DNA of 64,000 bases from Opitutaceae bacterium (GCA_003151515.1 PLXS01000037.1:1-64000), one strand, 5' to 3'. Shown: positions 33,955 to 42,873, counted from the stretch's first letter. The notes: generated by a model from the sequence alone, not told the origin. Translations and numbers: made by a program.

Positions 33955-36225
33955 TCACTTCTCGGTCATCTCGAAGACGCCGTCCCATTCGGCCGGCGGC
34001 GGCTTGGCGCGGTAGCCCCGGGTTATCTCGATGTAGACGAGCGAGGGATTGTCGTGGGTGCCCGGGACCCTGCCGGGGCCGTTCACCTCCAGCGGCTCAG
34101 AGCGGCGGAAAAGCGCCAGCGCGCCGTCCCAGTCGCGCTCGCAATATTTCAGGATGCCCTGCTCGAAGAGCGCGATGCACTCGCGGTTGGCGTCGGTCAC
34201 GTCCTCGGCCAGGGCCACCATCTCGAAGATCGGCAAGGGCAGCGTGCGGCCCTTGACGACGATCCGGCCGAGCGCACGGAACAAGACTCGGCCCGCAGCG
34301 GCCTTCTCGCAGCCGAGCCGCGTCGCCTCCGTGCACATCGTGTAGACGCCCCACTTCTTCGCGCCGCTCTCCATCCGGGCGGCGATGTTCACGTTGTCGC
34401 CCATCATCGTGTAGTTGAACCGCGTGTGGCTTCCCATGTTGCCGACGACCGCGGGGCCGGAGTTGAGGCCTATGCGCGTCTGGAGGCGGTGCACGATCTC
34501 GGGCCACCTGTCCCCCTCGCGGATCCACTTGTCCCTGAGCTCTGCGGACCTCCTCTGGACCCTCAGGGCGGCCACGCTCGCCCGGTGGGCGTGGTCCGGC
34601 AGCGCGAGCGGCGCGCCGTACATCGCGACGACCGCGTCGCCTATGTACTTGTCGAGCGTCCCGCCCTCGGCCTGGACGATGTCGGTGCAGGCGGTCAGGT
34701 ACTCGTTCATCAGCTCGACAAGCTTCGGCGGTGACAGCTTCTCCGAGAAGCTCGAGAACGACTGGATGTCGCTGAAATACGCCGTTATGTCCTCCTCTAC
34801 GCCGCCGAGCTTGGGCTCCTCCCCGGAGTCGACCATGCGCGAGACGAGCGCCGGGGAGACGTACGCCCCGAACATGCCCTTGATGCGGCCCTTCTGCTTC
34901 TCCTCCTCCACGATCTGCCACACGAGCCCGGCGAAGCTTGTCGAGAACGCGGAGCACAGGGGGGCGACGACGGGTATGATCACGTTGCTCGTCTTGAAGA
35001 GCTGGAACGCGGCCGCCACATACACCGCCGTCGAAAGGACGGCCATCACCTTGGCGAAAACCGCCCGGCCGCCCCCGGCCACAGACAGAAGGCAGACAAG
35101 GTACGAAAGGGCGAAAATCAGCGCGTATGCCCCGGCCTCGGGCAGGCGGACAAGGTATTTGCCCGTGACAATCGTCTTGAAGAGATTTCCGTGAACGCTG
35201 ACGCGCGGAACGTCGCCGTCATCGAGGGGAGTCGGCGAGAGGTCATGCATCAGAACGTCGGTGGGGCCGATCAGGACAACGGCATCCTTGAATTGGGCGA
35301 AGAACTCCTCGGCGCTTTTTCGCCCCACTGGATCGTCGGATTTGAGCTGCAAGCAGTAGCTGTAAACGGTGCTGAAGCTGACATGGGGATTGCACGCTGC
35401 ATTAAGCCACTGCGAAAACCAGTTGATCTCGAGCATCTGGCGCCCGACCAGAGGGATGTGGGCCGCGATGGATCCGTCGTCCCTCGCGAGGTCCATGTAG
35501 TCCTGACTTACCCTGATATTGTCCCTGTCGACCCCGTAGTAGATCCGGGCGAGCTCCACGGCCATGGTGTAGTAGGTCCGCGCGGCGGAGGGCGCAAAGA
35601 GCCTCACCCAGCGGGTCCCGCCGTCCACGGTGTCTATGAGGGCCACGCCAGGGGGCGTTCGAGGAGGCTGCCCCGCGGCGATGAGGAACGAGGGGAGCTC
35701 GGGCGGCTCAAGCTGGTGCAGCGGCGGAAGGTCCGGCCTCGAGACGTCCGGGAATTCCCGGATCTTCTGTTTGTTGTTTTCGTCCTTGAAGTCCAGGGCC
35801 ACGTACGATGCCGCCACGACGACGGACGGCGTCTTCCAGAGGAATGCGCCAAAATCGCGGTTGCCGGCGATGAGCCTGTTGAGGTCGGCAGACTCGGCCA
35901 TTCCGATGTCGGAAAACACCAGGTCCATCCCAATCGCCTTGACCCCGGCGTGCTCAATGAGCGTGCGCCCGACCGTCGCAAAGTATTCCCGGCTCCAGGG
36001 CCAGCCGCCGATCTCGCTCAGGGAGAGGGAGTCGACGTTGACGTAGACGACATTGACCGGAGAGTCGATGGGCCCCCTGTACCGGAAGCGCCAGTCGACC
36101 ACCTTGTCCTCCAGGAATGCCAGGAAGCCGTTGTGCGCGACTGCGCACCACACCAGCGGAATCGGTGCGAGAAGCAGCCAGCGCAGCCGGTAAAGCGCCG
36201 ACTTTTTCGGGGATGCCACGGGCAC
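33955..36225 (-). CDS. CHASE2-domain class III adenylate cyclase
   Basis: A 756-residue sensor cyclase: an N-terminal span, an extracytoplasmic CHASE2 domain (about 35-380, starting DWRFRYRGPIDSPVNVVYVNVD, with IGMDLVFSD), three spans (about 385-470) and a cytosolic class III cyclase (about 490-690). Metal Asp residues lie in AYFSDIQSFSSFS and YIGDAVVAMYG; the substrate-specifying Lys is in TLDKYIGD and Thr in NYTMMGDNVNIAARM, consistent with ATP as substrate. The C-terminal 60 residues have a TPR-like ending. It is the last gene of a minus-strand set with a FecR protein and an O-antigen-ligase-like protein, so cAMP may control polysaccharide export or respond to envelope signals. Confidence 0.85.
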   Translation of the reverse strand: MPVASPKKSALYRLRWLLLAPIPLVWCAVAHNGFLAFLEDKVVDWRFRYRGPIDSPVNVVYVNVDSLSLSEIGGWPWSREYFATVGRTLIEHAGVKAIGMDLVFSDIGMAESADLNRLIAGNRDFGAFLWKTPSVVVAASYVALDFKDENNKQKIREFPDVSRPDLPPLHQLEPPELPSFLIAAGQPPRTPPGVALIDTVDGGTRWVRLFAPSAARTYYTMAVELARIYYGVDRDNIRVSQDYMDLARDDGSIAAHIPLVGRQMLEINWFSQWLNAACNPHVSFSTVYSYCLQLKSDDPVGRKSAEEFFAQFKDAVVLIGPTDVLMHDLSPTPLDDGDVPRVSVHGNLFKTIVTGKYLVRLPEAGAYALIFALSYLVCLLSVAGGGRAVFAKVMAVLSTAVYVAAAFQLFKTSNVIIPVVAPLCSAFSTSFAGLVWQIVEEEKQKGRIKGMFGAYVSPALVSRMVDSGEEPKLGGVEEDITAYFSDIQSFSSFSEKLSPPKLVELMNEYLTACTDIVQAEGGTLDKYIGDAVVAMYGAPLALPDHAHRASVAALRVQRRSAELRDKWIREGDRWPEIVHRLQTRIGLNSGPAVVGNMGSHTRFNYTMMGDNVNIAARMESGAKKWGVYTMCTEATRLGCEKAAAGRVLFRALGRIVVKGRTLPLPIFEMVALAEDVTDANRECIALFEQGILKYCERDWDGALALFRRSEPLEVNGPGRVPGTHDNPSLVYIEITRGYRAKPPPAEWDGVFEMTEK

Positions 36226-36279
36226 GAACGCTACTTAGCGCGCGCCCGCAATGGAAGCAGATAGGTGACGCAGACCCGC

Positions 36280-37224
36280 TTAGTCGGTTCCGGTCAGCGG
36301 GCTCACGTTATTCGGGGGCGGCGCCGGCGGCGGCGGAGTGTTGTTCGTACCTCCGATTCCACCCGTACTTCCAGTACTTCCCGTGCTTCCCGTGCTGCCC
36401 GTGCTGCCCGTGCTGCCCGTGCCGCCTGTGCCGCCTGTGCTGCCGGTGTTGGACAGGATGGTCGTGCTCGCCGTAGTCGCGGCAATGGTCTGGGCCACGG
36501 CCTCAATCTGCGTGAGGGCGGCGGCGGACGCGTCTGATGGCGCCGACACCGACGCTTGCGAGGCCGTGCCATTGTTCGCATTGTACGTGATCGTCACCTG
36601 CTTGCCGGACGGGATGTTGATCCCGTTAAGCGAGTTCGCGGGGATCACGGCCACGACGCCCGTGGATGTCGTGACCTGGAAGAAGGCCGCCTGGCCGCCC
36701 TCCGCCGGCGTGAATACGATCTGGAACGTCGTCCCGCGGACGCCGGCCGCGCCGACCGGCGTCTGAACAGTGAATTCCGAGCCCTTGTCCACGTTCAGGT
36801 GAACGACCTTTCCGACAAGCTCTCCCCTTGAGAGGCTGAGCTTGGTGGTCGAGGTCCCGGGCTCCTGCTTGAGGTCCGACAGCTTGAGGTCCGTCGAGAA
36901 GGGATCCTGGTCAAACTGGTCGACGCTCAGGTTCGAGTTGCCCGCGACGTCGACCGAGGCGCCGTTTGAGAACACAAGGATGACGCTTGCCCCGGGCGCG
37001 GTCACGATCTGCGTCTGTTCCGTAACCAGGTCACCGTCGTGGAGGGTCCGGGTCTGCCCAGTTGCCTTCGAAATCGCATTGGCCCTGCCAACAACCCTCG
37101 CCGCGATGATTCGCCCCTTAACCCTGGCGGGGCCTGCGGCCGGCGAGGGTGACGTCTGGGCGTCGACGGGGCAGAATCCGACAATTGCCCCCAAGATTAT
37201 GACAATCAGTATCTTCTTTAGCAT
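36280..37224 (-). CDS. secreted FecR-domain protein with repetitive C-terminal tail
   Basis: A 314-residue exported protein. N-terminal signal segment (KILIVIILGAIVGFCPVDA), then a FecR domain (about 60-190: TRTLHDGDLVTEQTQIVTAPGASVILVFSNGASVDVAGNS, and SLSRGELVGKVVHLNVDKGSEFTVQTPVGAAGVRGTTF). The tail from about 250 has a Gly-Ser-Thr repeat of about 30 residues followed by a proline-rich end (PPPPAPPPNN). Without the usual sigma factor or TonB receptor nearby, the FecR domain here is probably structural or part of a CHASE2/FecR envelope sensor; pairs of FecR and CHASE2 cyclases are common in bacteria. Confidence 0.78.
   Translation of the reverse strand: MLKKILIVIILGAIVGFCPVDAQTSPSPAAGPARVKGRIIAARVVGRANAISKATGQTRTLHDGDLVTEQTQIVTAPGASVILVFSNGASVDVAGNSNLSVDQFDQDPFSTDLKLSDLKQEPGTSTTKLSLSRGELVGKVVHLNVDKGSEFTVQTPVGAAGVRGTTFQIVFTPAEGGQAAFFQVTTSTGVVAVIPANSLNGINIPSGKQVTITYNANNGTASQASVSAPSDASAAALTQIEAVAQTIAATTASTTILSNTGSTGGTGGTGSTGSTGSTGSTGSTGSTGGIGGTNNTPPPPAPPPNNVSPLTGTD
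36362..36451. repeat. 9-base tandem repeat in the FecR tail
   Basis: Ten units of 9 bases, most of them CCCGTGCTG or one to three bases off (CCCGTACTT, CCAGTACTT, CCTGTGCCG). On the coding strand each unit gives Gly-Ser-Thr or Gly-Gly-Thr. The central units are identical, as expected of a young, copy-number-variable tract, and the outer ones have diverged. In-frame length means changes in copy number would lengthen or shorten the tail without breaking the protein. Confidence 0.8.
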
Positions 37225-37235
37225 GGGAATGGCAT

Positions 37236-39092
37236 TTAGGAGCTTTGCTGGAGCCGGATCGCTAGCCGTTGACGCAAGGATTGTGCAAGAAGGAGACCGG
37301 GGTCAAGACGCAAGCAGACGTTGAGCGCCGCCAGCGCCGACTCCAGCTCCGTGGGTTTGAGGCTGAGATGGTATGCCTGATAATACCAGCCGTCGGCGCG
37401 CATGGGGGCGATCTGCAGGGCCCTGATGTAACAGTCGCCGCCGTCCACCCAGAGCCGCTCCATGTCGAGGCCCGTGCCCCGGCGGATCCAGAACTCCGCC
37501 CGCACGGGGCAAAGGGAAACCGCGCGGTCGGCGTCGCTCACGACCGCCGCCCCCAGGGCCACCGTGTCCGCGGGCCTTGCCAGGCCCATCAGCGATTCGG
37601 CGTAGGCCTTGTCGGACCAGGCCTGCGCGTTTGCGGGATCGAGCGCCACCGCCCTAGAGAAGGCGGCGCCGGCAGCGGCCAGGGCGTCGCCCTGGCTCGA
37701 GGTGTCCGCACCGGACCGGGCCATCCCGTCGATGACCTGGCGGGCCGAGTGCCTGAGCGCCTCGGCCCTGCTCCTGGGCAAGGTCCATGCGAACGTCAGG
37801 ACGGCAAAAGCGGCGGCAAATACGAAGACGGCGGCCCTCGCGAGCGGCCGCGGGTGGCCGGGGCTCCCGGTCGGCTTCGGCCATGCCTGCTGCGTTACCA
37901 TCGCCGAGACCGCGGCCCCAATCATCGCAAGCGCCGGAATCTTTAGGTGAAAGTCGACAAGGAGGTGGAGCGCGAACGCGAGCAGCCCGACGAAGGCCGC
38001 GCCGGCGAGGCCCGTCGCCCGCGCGCACCGCCAGGCAACCACGGCGGCGGCGCCAAAGAAGAGGAGGAAGCCCACCGCGCCGTAGTCGCAGAGCGTGTTC
38101 AGGTAGTCGCAGTGTGCGAAGAGGGGCTGGTCCAGGAAGCCCGCGGGCCGGAAGCGCTCAAAGAGCGTGTCGAAGCTTCCGGCTCCCCCGCCAAGGACGG
38201 GGTGCTCGAGGAAGATTCCGAAGGCGCCCCGCCAGAGGATGGGCCGCGAGTGCTCGCCCACGTCTGTCACAAGGCGGTCGACGCGCTCCCTCATGAGCGG
38301 AAACAGGGCGTAGATGAGGACTCCGAGGAGCGCAACCGATGCGGCGGCCGCCGCCGCGGCGCCTATTCTGCGCCCTAGGCGCTTTCCGGGCGCCAAGAGC
38401 TGGCGCAGCACAAAGGCGGCCGCAAGCGAGAGCCAGGCGCCCCGGCTGACGGCGAGCACGAATCCGGCCGCCAAGGCCACGAGGGCGAGAGCGCAGGCGA
38501 CCCGCAGGGACGGCAACCCGGCCTTGGCGAGGGCAAGGGCCCCGACCGGGGGGATCAGGAGGGCCATGAGCGTACCCAGGCTGTTCGGGATCCCGAAGGG
38601 GCCGCTTGAGCGGCCGATGTACTGCGACGCCTGCGTGTGGCCCAGCATGAGCCAGTCCGGCCTTGCGAAGTGCTGGTAGGCGCCGAGCAGCGCCGAAGCC
38701 ACGCCGACGGCGACCAGCACCGCCGCCAGGAACCGGCGGCAGGCGGGCGCCTCGACCCCATTGAGGACGATCCAGAAGACAAGCGCGGCCTGGGTCCAGT
38801 TGAGCCAGTCGGTCCAGCCGAGCCAGCCGACCGGAGTCACCCAAGCGGCATTCGCTGCCGCATACGCGACAAAGGGGACGAAGAGCCAACCGGCGATGTG
38901 GGCCTTCGTCGCGCACCGCGGGTCGCCAAAATGGGCGACCACCAGGAGCGCGGTCAGCACCGCCGTGACCGCCTTGCTCGACGGCTCCGCCCCCCCGAGG
39001 CAGGCGGTCGTCCAAACGATATTCGCGGCCAGGAGCGCAACCCGGATCCACTCGCATCCCGGGGCGCGGGCCGATGACGGGTATTCGGGCAT
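37236..39092 (-). CDS. O-antigen ligase/Wzy-like membrane protein with C-terminal soluble domain
   Basis: A 618-residue protein with ten or more membrane spans. The Wzy_C/O-antigen ligase signature is the periplasmic loop VGEHSRPILWRGAFGIFLEH followed by PVLGGGAGSFDTLFERFR, and HCDYLNTLCDYGAVGFLLF. After the last spans the C-terminal 150 residues are soluble and alpha-helical with TPR-like character (FSRAVALDPANAQAWSDKAYAESLMG). This family polymerises or ligates undecaprenyl-linked glycans. Start ATG 39092 gives a sensible short cytoplasmic lead; the longer frame is basic and overlaps a terminator hairpin. It heads the minus-strand set with FecR and the CHASE2 cyclase. Confidence 0.82.
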   Translation of the reverse strand: MPEYPSSARAPGCEWIRVALLAANIVWTTACLGGAEPSSKAVTAVLTALLVVAHFGDPRCATKAHIAGWLFVPFVAYAAANAAWVTPVGWLGWTDWLNWTQAALVFWIVLNGVEAPACRRFLAAVLVAVGVASALLGAYQHFARPDWLMLGHTQASQYIGRSSGPFGIPNSLGTLMALLIPPVGALALAKAGLPSLRVACALALVALAAGFVLAVSRGAWLSLAAAFVLRQLLAPGKRLGRRIGAAAAAAASVALLGVLIYALFPLMRERVDRLVTDVGEHSRPILWRGAFGIFLEHPVLGGGAGSFDTLFERFRPAGFLDQPLFAHCDYLNTLCDYGAVGFLLFFGAAAVVAWRCARATGLAGAAFVGLLAFALHLLVDFHLKIPALAMIGAAVSAMVTQQAWPKPTGSPGHPRPLARAAVFVFAAAFAVLTFAWTLPRSRAEALRHSARQVIDGMARSGADTSSQGDALAAAGAAFSRAVALDPANAQAWSDKAYAESLMGLARPADTVALGAAVVSDADRAVSLCPVRAEFWIRRGTGLDMERLWVDGGDCYIRALQIAPMRADGWYYQAYHLSLKPTELESALAALNVCLRLDPGLLLAQSLRQRLAIRLQQSS

Positions 39093-39161
39093 GGGTTGTC
39101 GAAAGCGCGCGGCGGCGCCGCGCCCCGGTGAGACTGCGGGGATGCGCGCTCGATTCGCGAC

Positions 39162-39198
39162 AAAAAAACGGCGCCCCCCCACCCAGGGGCGGCGCCGT
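39162..39198 (-). terminator. rho-independent terminator-like hairpin upstream of the Wzy-like gene
   Basis: ACGGCGCC (39168-39175) pairs perfectly with GGCGCCGT (39191-39198); read on the minus strand the stem is followed by seven Ts. It lies 70 bases upstream of the Wzy-like start and reads towards it, with no minus-strand gene between it and 39727. It is thus either a leader attenuator of that gene or the end of a lost upstream transcript. Confidence 0.65.
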
Positions 39199-39230
39199 CG
39201 CGATTGGAGCGGCCCGACCGATCAGCTCGT

Positions 39231-39250
39231 AGGGACATAATGATGTCCCT
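39231..39250. promoter_or_regulatory. 20-base palindrome, candidate operator
   Basis: AGGGACATAATGATGTCCCT has eight-base perfect arms and a four-base centre, typical of a dimeric repressor site. It lies just upstream of the terminator-like hairpin on the minus strand and within 140 bases of the Wzy-like start, so it may control that gene. The half-site AGGGACAT also occurs near 30097 and, inverted, near 14122. Confidence 0.45.
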
Positions 39251-39727
39251 ATAACATACCCCAGAAGGCACTTCCGACCCCCGCTTTAATCTCAGGGATA
39301 CGGGCGAAAATTCTGCCTAATCCTTGCCCGAAATCCCGATCCGAAGGGGTACGAACCCATAAACACTGGAGATTTATGGTCCCCTGCCCCTCCAGTGAGC
39401 GCCCCGAAGTGCGGTTGAAAGACGCCGTTCGAGGGTACCTTTCTGCCCTGAACCTAGGGAATATCCCTGACCTTCAAGCAGGGGCACGAAGGGATTGGTC
39501 TGGATGAGATTCGGGCATTCCAGAACGTCCGGCATTTCCTGAACCGACTGAACAGTTCATTCTACCGACCCTCCTGACGGTACCGGGCGGAGCTACCTTT
39601 CCAGGGTGATGTTTGTTGTCGTCACTGAGGTCTGTTGGCTTTTCACGGCGCACGGAAAAATCGGGGCTAAGGCTTGTCAAAGCTTCTATATAGACGTCCC
39701 GATCAACGAAGCTAACCTAGTTCTCTA
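39251..39727. other. gene-free left flank of the lower-GC island
   Basis: No gene is supported in these 477 bases. Base composition drops from the level of the left-hand genes. A TATATA at 39687-39692, 36 bases before the next start codon, could be a -10 element; the -35 is not clear. Short near-palindromes (for example AGGGAATATCCCT) are present but not distinctive. I regard it as the edge of the horizontally acquired island. Confidence 0.4.
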
Positions 39728-41200
39728 GTGATCCCCTTCCTTATTTCCCTATTCTCCAACAGATCCATGCGCATCGCCGCAATCGCGATGGCAGCGTACC
39801 TAATTGCGGTGGTGCCGGCCCTGAAGGTCTATCCACTTGTTTTTGAAGACGAAGTCACGCTCGACGAGCCCGCACGCGAGCTAGCATTCACCGGGCATCT
39901 GCGATCCTCCTATATCGCTTTATCAAATCCGTCTAAATCGTTCGACAGATGCTTTTTTTGGCAGCCACCAGGTCAGGCTCTGATGGTTGCATCGAGCTAC
40001 AAGTTATTTGGTTTCGGAATCTGGCAAACCCGGCTCCCTGGACTGGCTTGTGCCGCGCTATGTGTGCTGCTCATGGGTCTAGTATGCGGAGAACTTGGCT
40101 GTGCGGTTTGCGTGCTAGCCGGGGACCTATTCCTTATCCTTAATCCTCAATTCTTCCGGACCGCGACTAATGCGCGGATGGACACGCTTTGCTGGATGTT
40201 TCTCTTAGCCTCCTTGTTTGTTTACCTACGCTTTTGCCAAAGAGAGCGTTATCATGCTGTGCTATCCTCGGCTGTGTCAGGTCTCCTGGTTGGGTTGGCG
40301 TGTATGGCCCATCCGCTAGCCGTTTCGTGGGCCATCGGATTCAACATCATTATTTTCCTGCGCAAATCCGGGATCAAAGCCTGGTTACTTTTTAACGTGG
40401 CTTGCGCCCTGCCTACAGCTGCCTGGCTCGCCTGGGCATATCCGCATTGGTCGATATTCGTGGAGCAGTTCCTACGGCATGGTGCCTCGAGAATGGCCAC
40501 CGGCGGACTGCTATCTCGGTTGTTTGCCGAGGCTCAGCGCACGCTAGTCACGCACGGGCCCGCGCCACTCTATCTTCTCGCGATTTTTTTCGGCCTATTT
40601 GCGGCGGTTCTCAAAGTCCTGCCAAAATCTAAGCCACCTCGGGACATATTGATTCTCGCGCTCGTTGTAGGCTGCTTTGTTACCCTGTTTATGGGCAAGC
40701 AATCTGGCGAATATAACGCCTATTATTTTATCCCTTTTGCCGTCCTATCGGCTACCGGATTAGAGGCAACATATGCATCAAGCAAACTGATTGGTCGTCG
40801 GCTACTGAAGCTCTCGGGGCTAATTGTCGTTTGCTGATCGATGGCGCGCCTCGTTTCCCCGATCATAATTGCCAACACAGTCCAAGCCCAAGCACGGGAC
40901 TACGCTCTGGTGGAGAGGCAATTGGACGCTCTTCTCCCTAAGGGCACCGAAGTCTGGGGCTCGCCTGAAGCTTGGTATGCGGTAATCGACAATGGTGGCG
41001 TCTTGCGTGAATTAGCCGGGACTCCCGACCCAAAAAGTCAAAAGTATCTGATCCTGCCGCACGGCCTTGAGACCGTTTACGCAAGAAAAGAAGGGTATGT
41101 GAAAGTCGGTTCTGTAGGAAACGTTTTGCCCGCATTTTTCGGGAAGACTTTTTCGTCAAACGACTATAGGTTAGTCGTTTGGAGATCGTCCGTACCCTGA
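39728..41200 (+). pseudogene. GT39-type glycosyltransferase interrupted by an in-frame TGA
   Basis: A membrane glycosyltransferase of the dolichyl-phosphate-mannose type (GT39/PMT, ArnT-like) of about 490 residues. The first part, to 40837, has the N-terminal loop motif DEVTLDEP (Asp-Glu pair of the GT-C active site), FWQPPGQALM, and eight or so spans. The TGA at 40835-40837 stops it within the last span (LSGLIVVC); after one more codon the same frame reopens with ATG at 40841 and continues as a soluble C-terminal domain (TEVWGSPEAWYAVIDNGG, to YRLVVWRSS) to a normal stop at 41198-41200. Both halves are in the same frame, so only a single base change separates them from an intact gene. Codon use is markedly AT-richer than the neighbours, suggesting transfer. 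Confidence 0.7.
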
Positions 41201-41242
41201 GGTGGTCCGCAGCCGTATATGCTCGATAGAATAAACTCCGCG

Positions 41243-41273
41243 AGGTCGCCGATGCCGACGGCACCTCCTTTTT
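41243..41273 (+). terminator. rho-independent terminator after the glycosyltransferase
   Basis: AGGT/ACCT and GCCG/CGGC pair with one bulged C, loop ATGCCGA, followed by CC and five Ts. It lies 43 bases after the stop of the broken glycosyltransferase and reads in the same direction. Confidence 0.6.
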
Positions 41274-41328
41274 GGGGCCTCGATGATCCCTCATACCTTG
41301 ATCCCAGGCCAATCTATCCAAACCACTT

Positions 41329-41684
41329 TTGAAGGCGATCGATGCGGAGCGCCATCGGATCGAGATCATGCTCGGAGCTGTCGAGGCTGGTACGCTGATC
41401 GCTCCCGACAACCAGAACCGTTCCCAAGGAGTTATCCAGACGCTCCAGAAGGAGGTCGACGACCTTCAGGGGAAACGCGTCGACATGGCAAAGCGGATAG
41501 AGGACCTTGAGACCGCCGCCCGGTGGACGGACGGATGGCGGAGTTCGATACCAAAATCACGGAACTGCGGCAGCTGACGGGCGAGAAGCGGAAGGACTTC
41601 CTGAAAGTCGTGGTCGATACCATCCGTGTCACCAAGACCGCTCCGGATCAGGTCCAACTGGAGATCATGTTCGAGCAACCGTAG
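41329..41684 (+). pseudogene. C-terminal remnant of a large serine recombinase
   Basis: Two overlapping frames together encode the coiled-coil and C-terminal end of a site-specific serine recombinase. The first (from 41329) gives AVEAGTLIAPDNQNRSQG and a helix LQKEVDDLQGKRVDMAKRIE; the sense then jumps frame between about 41515 and 41535 and continues as MAEFDTKITELRQ to LEIMFEQP and a stop at 41682-41684. The pattern EFDTKI, RKDFLKVVVDTI and a late LEIMF are typical of these proteins. The catalytic N-terminal domain is absent, so only a dead end of a mobile element remains. It sits at the right edge of the low-GC island. Confidence 0.65.
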
Positions 41685-41730
41685 GTGGAGGATCGTCTGG
41701 TCAAGTCCAGCGACCCCGGCGACCCTAGAA

Positions 41731-41768
41731 AATACAAAATCGAGGACGGAAAGTCCTCGATTTGTATT
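41731..41768. terminator. long hairpin between island and glnII, bidirectional terminator candidate
   Basis: AATACAAAATCGAGGAC (41731-41747) and GTCCTCGATTTGTATT (41753-41768) pair over 16 base pairs with one extra A and a five-base loop. The A/T-rich outer part gives T-rich tails on both strands, fitting a bidirectional terminator for the convergent recombinase remnant and glutamine synthetase genes. Confidence 0.6.
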
Positions 41769-41772
41769 CCTC

Positions 41773-41796
41773 TAGTCCTTGGCGGACCAAGGACTA
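41773..41796. repeat. second perfect hairpin beside the first
   Basis: TAGTCCTTGG (41773-41782) and CCAAGGACTA (41787-41796) form a perfect ten-base-pair stem with a CGGA loop. It is five bases from the preceding hairpin and 43 bases before the glutamine synthetase stop. It may belong to the terminator region or be the end repeat of the lost mobile element. Confidence 0.55.
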
Positions 41797-41838
41797 AAGG
41801 GCGTTCAGTACCGAACTGAACAGTATGTTATAGGGAGC

Positions 41839-42873
41839 TCAGGATGTCGGGACGGACTGGATCGTCTTGATGATCCGTCCGGCGACGAGGTACGGGTCGG
41901 CCGCGGAATTCGGGCGGCGGTCCTCCAGGTATCCCTTGTAGCCGTTGTTGACGAAGCTGTGGGGGATGCGCACGGAGGCGCCGCGGTCCGCGAGGCCGTA
42001 GTTGAACTTGTCGATCGACTGGGTCTCGTGCAGCCCGGTGAGGCGCAGGTGGTTCTCGGGCCCGTAGACGGCGATGTGCTCGTCGCGGTGCTCGTTGAAC
42101 GCGGCCATGAGCTTCTCGAAGTAGGCCTTGCCACCGACCTCGCGCATGTGCTTGGTCGAGAAGTTCGTGTGCATGCCGGAGCCGTTCCAGTCCAGGGCCT
42201 GGTTGAAGGGCCCGAGGACGGGCTTGCAGCGCAGCTCGATGTCGACGCCGTACGGCTCGCAAAGGCGCATCAGGATGTAGCGCGCGGCCCACAGCTGGTC
42301 AGCGGCGCTCTTCGAGCCCTTGCCGAAGATCTGGAACTCCCACTGGCCCTTGGCGACCTCGGCGTTGATGCCCTCGATGTTGATGCCGGCCGCGATGCAC
42401 TGGTCGATGTGCTCCTCGACGAGCTTGCGGGCGACCGGGCCCACGTTCTTGTAGCCGACGCCCGTGTAGTACGGGCCCTGGGGCGACGGGAAGCCTCCCG
42501 CGGGAAAACCGAGGGGCGCGCCGTCCCTGAAGAAGAAGTACTCCTGCTCGAATCCGAACCAGGTGTCCGGGTCGTCCGGGATCGTCGCCCGCGAGTTCGA
42601 CGGGTGCGGCGTCTTGTGGTCCGGCATGAGGACTTCGCACATGACGAGCGCGCCGTCCTTGCGCGTGATGTCGGGATACACCGCGACTGGCTTCAGGATG
42701 CAGTCCGAGTTTTTCCCCTCCGCCTGCTGTGTCGAGCTGCCGTCAAACCCCCAATTGGGGAGCTGATCGAGCTTCGGGAAGCTGGCGTATTCCTTGATTT
42801 GCGTCTTGCTGCGCAGGCTTGCCAGGGGGGTGTAGCCGTCGAGCCAGATGTATTCCAGTTTGTATTTGGGCAT
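41839..42873 (-). CDS. glnII: glutamine synthetase, type II (eukaryote-like)
   Basis: A 344-residue GSII, the short form of glutamine synthetase found in eukaryotes and some bacteria, making glutamine from glutamate, ammonia and ATP. Recognisable parts: KYKLEYIWLDGYTPLASLRSKT and NWGFDGSSTQQAEGKNSDC at the N-terminus (Asp of the substrate site), FGFEQEYFFF with metal Glu residues, WNGSGMHTNFSTKHMRE, and HLRLTGLHET plus GASVRIPHS near the end. The ATG at 42873 is the only start giving the family's N-terminus. GSII lacks the adenylylation Tyr of GSI, so control is likely transcriptional: a sigma-54-like promoter lies upstream (see separate entry). Confidence 0.93.
   Translation of the reverse strand: MPKYKLEYIWLDGYTPLASLRSKTQIKEYASFPKLDQLPNWGFDGSSTQQAEGKNSDCILKPVAVYPDITRKDGALVMCEVLMPDHKTPHPSNSRATIPDDPDTWFGFEQEYFFFRDGAPLGFPAGGFPSPQGPYYTGVGYKNVGPVARKLVEEHIDQCIAAGINIEGINAEVAKGQWEFQIFGKGSKSAADQLWAARYILMRLCEPYGVDIELRCKPVLGPFNQALDWNGSGMHTNFSTKHMREVGGKAYFEKLMAAFNEHRDEHIAVYGPENHLRLTGLHETQSIDKFNYGLADRGASVRIPHSFVNNGYKGYLEDRRPNSAADPYLVAGRIIKTIQSVPTS

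Noticed and set aside
39336..39380. tRNA-like T arm near 39350
   Set aside because: The loop lacks the near-invariant A58, and no acceptor or anticodon arm fits.
40835..40837. TGA in the glycosyltransferase as selenocysteine or reassigned codon
   Set aside because: TGA is an ordinary stop in other genes here, there is no selenocysteine-insertion hairpin evident, and no such residue is known at this site of the family.
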